From contig JAHFDQ010000347.1 in assembly GCA_023248915.1 (NCBI GenBank), positions 1 through 6,824 of the forward strand: a stretch of DNA of 6,824 bases. Reading direction: 5' to 3'. The translations under genes were made by a program, and so were the position numbers. Below, one piece after another: positions 6,501-6,824 of this stretch. The notes under the pieces are model-generated. The model had not been told where the DNA came from and did no database searches. It was given only the letters and a program-made list of their open reading frames with translations. The stretch is from Archangiaceae bacterium. Its GTDB lineage: Bacteria > Myxococcota > Myxococcia > Myxococcales > Myxococcaceae. How positions within the stretch are numbered: the stretch's first letter is position 1; each line of letters starts with the position of its first letter.

Positions 6501-6824
6501 CCGGTCGGGAGAAGGAGTGGGCGGCGACTCGACGGTCACCGGCCTCAGCTGGGTGGGCGCGTCAGACGCGGTCTGAATCGGCGGGCCCCCGGCCCCCGGC
6601 ACGTAGACCGGGAGGTTCACGTCGGTGGCGTCGCCCGCGTCTGCGTCGAGGGGCACCCGCTTCGCCAGTCCCGGGTCGGTCGAGTAGGTGCTCGGGTCGA
6701 CGACCGGGTCGACGGTGGTGGGGTCGACCAGCACTGGCGCCGGGCCGCCGGCCAGCACCCGCTGCGTTTGCTCGAGCCACTGCCGCACCCGGCCGTCGTT
6801 CGGCTGCAGCGCCACCGCCTTCTT
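3591..6824 (-). CDS. Large single-pass membrane TPR protein with Pro-rich linker, N-terminus outside window
   Basis: The frame is open from the window edge to a TAG at 3591-3593 (1077 visible residues). A GTG at 6815 is unlikely to be the start: the residues around it (KKAVALQPNDGRVRQWLEQ) read as the end of a TPR helix pair, and no spaced ribosome-binding site precedes it. Numbering is from that GTG. Residues 25-255 are Pro/Thr/Ala/Asp-rich and probably disordered. Residues 258-292 form a charged helix, and 295-317 (WKLGGLAVVLVVAAAGGGG, FYYS) are a transmembrane helix. Residues about 320-1070 are some 15 TPR-like helical repeats; clear ones are near 470-500, 580-608, 711-740, 781-808 and 988-1016. 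No signal peptide is visible. An N-in, C-out topology with the repeats in the periplasm is inferred. TPRs bind proteins, so a scaffold or assembly role is likely; the specific function is unknown. It is followed at one base by a two-helix membrane protein. Confidence 0.9.
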   Translation of the reverse strand, partial: KKAVALQPNDGRVRQWLEQTQRVLAGGPAPVLVDPTTVDPVVDPSTYSTDPGLAKRVPLDADAGDATDVNLPVYVPGAGGPPIQTASDAPTQLRPVTVESPPTPSPDRASTPAPDGPPTDPAGVRVGPPTAAQGETVRGLTKTFDALTGPDAGAALPVPPPDAAARAGATPNVKPPPPIDDEPRPTQPTVIPSQEQLSESVIVSAPGLLDDVPSARGGHASVEVARPSMRRPPPPRAESSSLLGDIPDAIESSAPIEVPKVEVAPHVAEAIAKEYERELREKLAAAAADRTFLQRNGWKLGGLAVVLVVAAAGGGGFYYSRVKHKGMDLPTAVAEARKAIALDTRASYRAALELLKLATETDDGSTDAWALTAYADGLVYAEHGGAADDKVAALSALAHPGARDEQPALALVTDFHLADARAKDEAKKELLASTLDTAEVNAAAGRVLLADKKTDEGIKRLSRAIELRSGNVRALVALGDYYREFGDYENAARLYSLAVQASREHPQAVLGLAQARLELGREQADALKDVEALPEGDALEAEARARRELARGRLLASVGRGDEAIKVLTAGQKLHPALGFEYAMALGEATRAAGQMDDAQKAFEAALKARPKSDDAKEGLGRVLLARDRERELLTKVEASGDARKVYLVRGIAWAKVGEWKKARGELARTQVNGKFPTEAVVYLALADAADGQADKAQEVLEKTLGAAKRGRTEVRLALGQLYWKRNALDKAKAQFEEAAKDAQDYEGACALGRLLLQLGLTDLAIDPLTKAVAKNGSHGEARHALGRAYLAQGNTGEALAQAEAWVADNPGSGEASRDLAFALLRSGRAREAEVPSFRAVKADPSEPGAQRVRAMVLFARGESKTGFASLEKANKLDPKDAETFCEIGMAFIRGGNSATAEKAFGAALREDPKSACGTIGGHLARLPQVGRGAAKELAELSKAEGKRPVWDRAFAEATRARVLLASGALRDGRKAGEEAVALAPAMGTAHLALGLAALKLKDDAKAAESLSRAIELEPGYGAARLALADLWARGESGDVQRAVDEYEAFVKIGGSEADVSRAKKAAAALRKRLAQR
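6694..6728 (-). repeat. Short repeats coding Val-Asp-Pro units
   Basis: GGGTCGAC occurs three times (6694-6701, 6706-6713, 6721-6728) in the Pro-rich part of the TPR gene. On the minus strand these encode VDP units (VDPTTVDPVVDP). This looks like local slippage or expansion in a disordered linker, not a mobile or regulatory repeat. Confidence 0.6.

Overview
The window is high-GC DNA, with coding frames strongly biased to G/C at third codon positions. It holds parts of two transcription units that converge on a 459-base gap. Three features are compatible with a Myxococcota-like (deltaproteobacterial) chromosome: the GC content, a long Pro/Thr/Ala-rich single-pass TPR membrane protein, and the style of the RecQ helicase. 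This assignment is inference; no rRNA or other taxonomic marker is present. I see no insertion sequence, CRISPR array, tRNA or phage gene.

Left, plus strand (1-2773): the 3' part of radC (JAMM/MPN-fold RadC, 5' end outside the window) overlaps recQ by four bases (GTGA), so the two are probably translationally coupled. RecQ is complete, with all helicase motifs, a four-cysteine zinc site and a C-terminal HRDC domain. About 200 residues, predicted to be winged-helix-like, lie between the helicase core and the zinc site. In E. coli RecQ the zinc site follows the helicase core directly.

Middle (2774-3232): there is no convincing gene. On the plus strand this gap has several dyads: a branched element at about 2909-2982, a 10-bp hairpin at 2990-3015, and a hairpin followed by TTTT at 3055-3085 that looks like an intrinsic terminator for plus-strand transcription. 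It lies about 280 bases past the recQ stop. An AT-rich island (about 3079-3133), anomalous against the GC background, follows. The first 300 bases could be a long structured recQ 3' UTR, a small RNA, or a decayed gene; the sequence alone does not decide.

Right, minus strand (6824 down to 3233): a large TPR protein (at least 1077 residues visible, N-terminus outside the window) has a disordered Pro-rich segment, one transmembrane helix and about 15 TPR-like repeats. One base after its stop begins a 118-residue protein with two predicted membrane helices. They are almost certainly co-translated and may form a membrane complex of unknown function.

Most of the window is ordinary housekeeping or lineage-specific sequence. 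The parts that most deserve a second look are the structured gap and the uncharacterised TPR/two-helix membrane pair.
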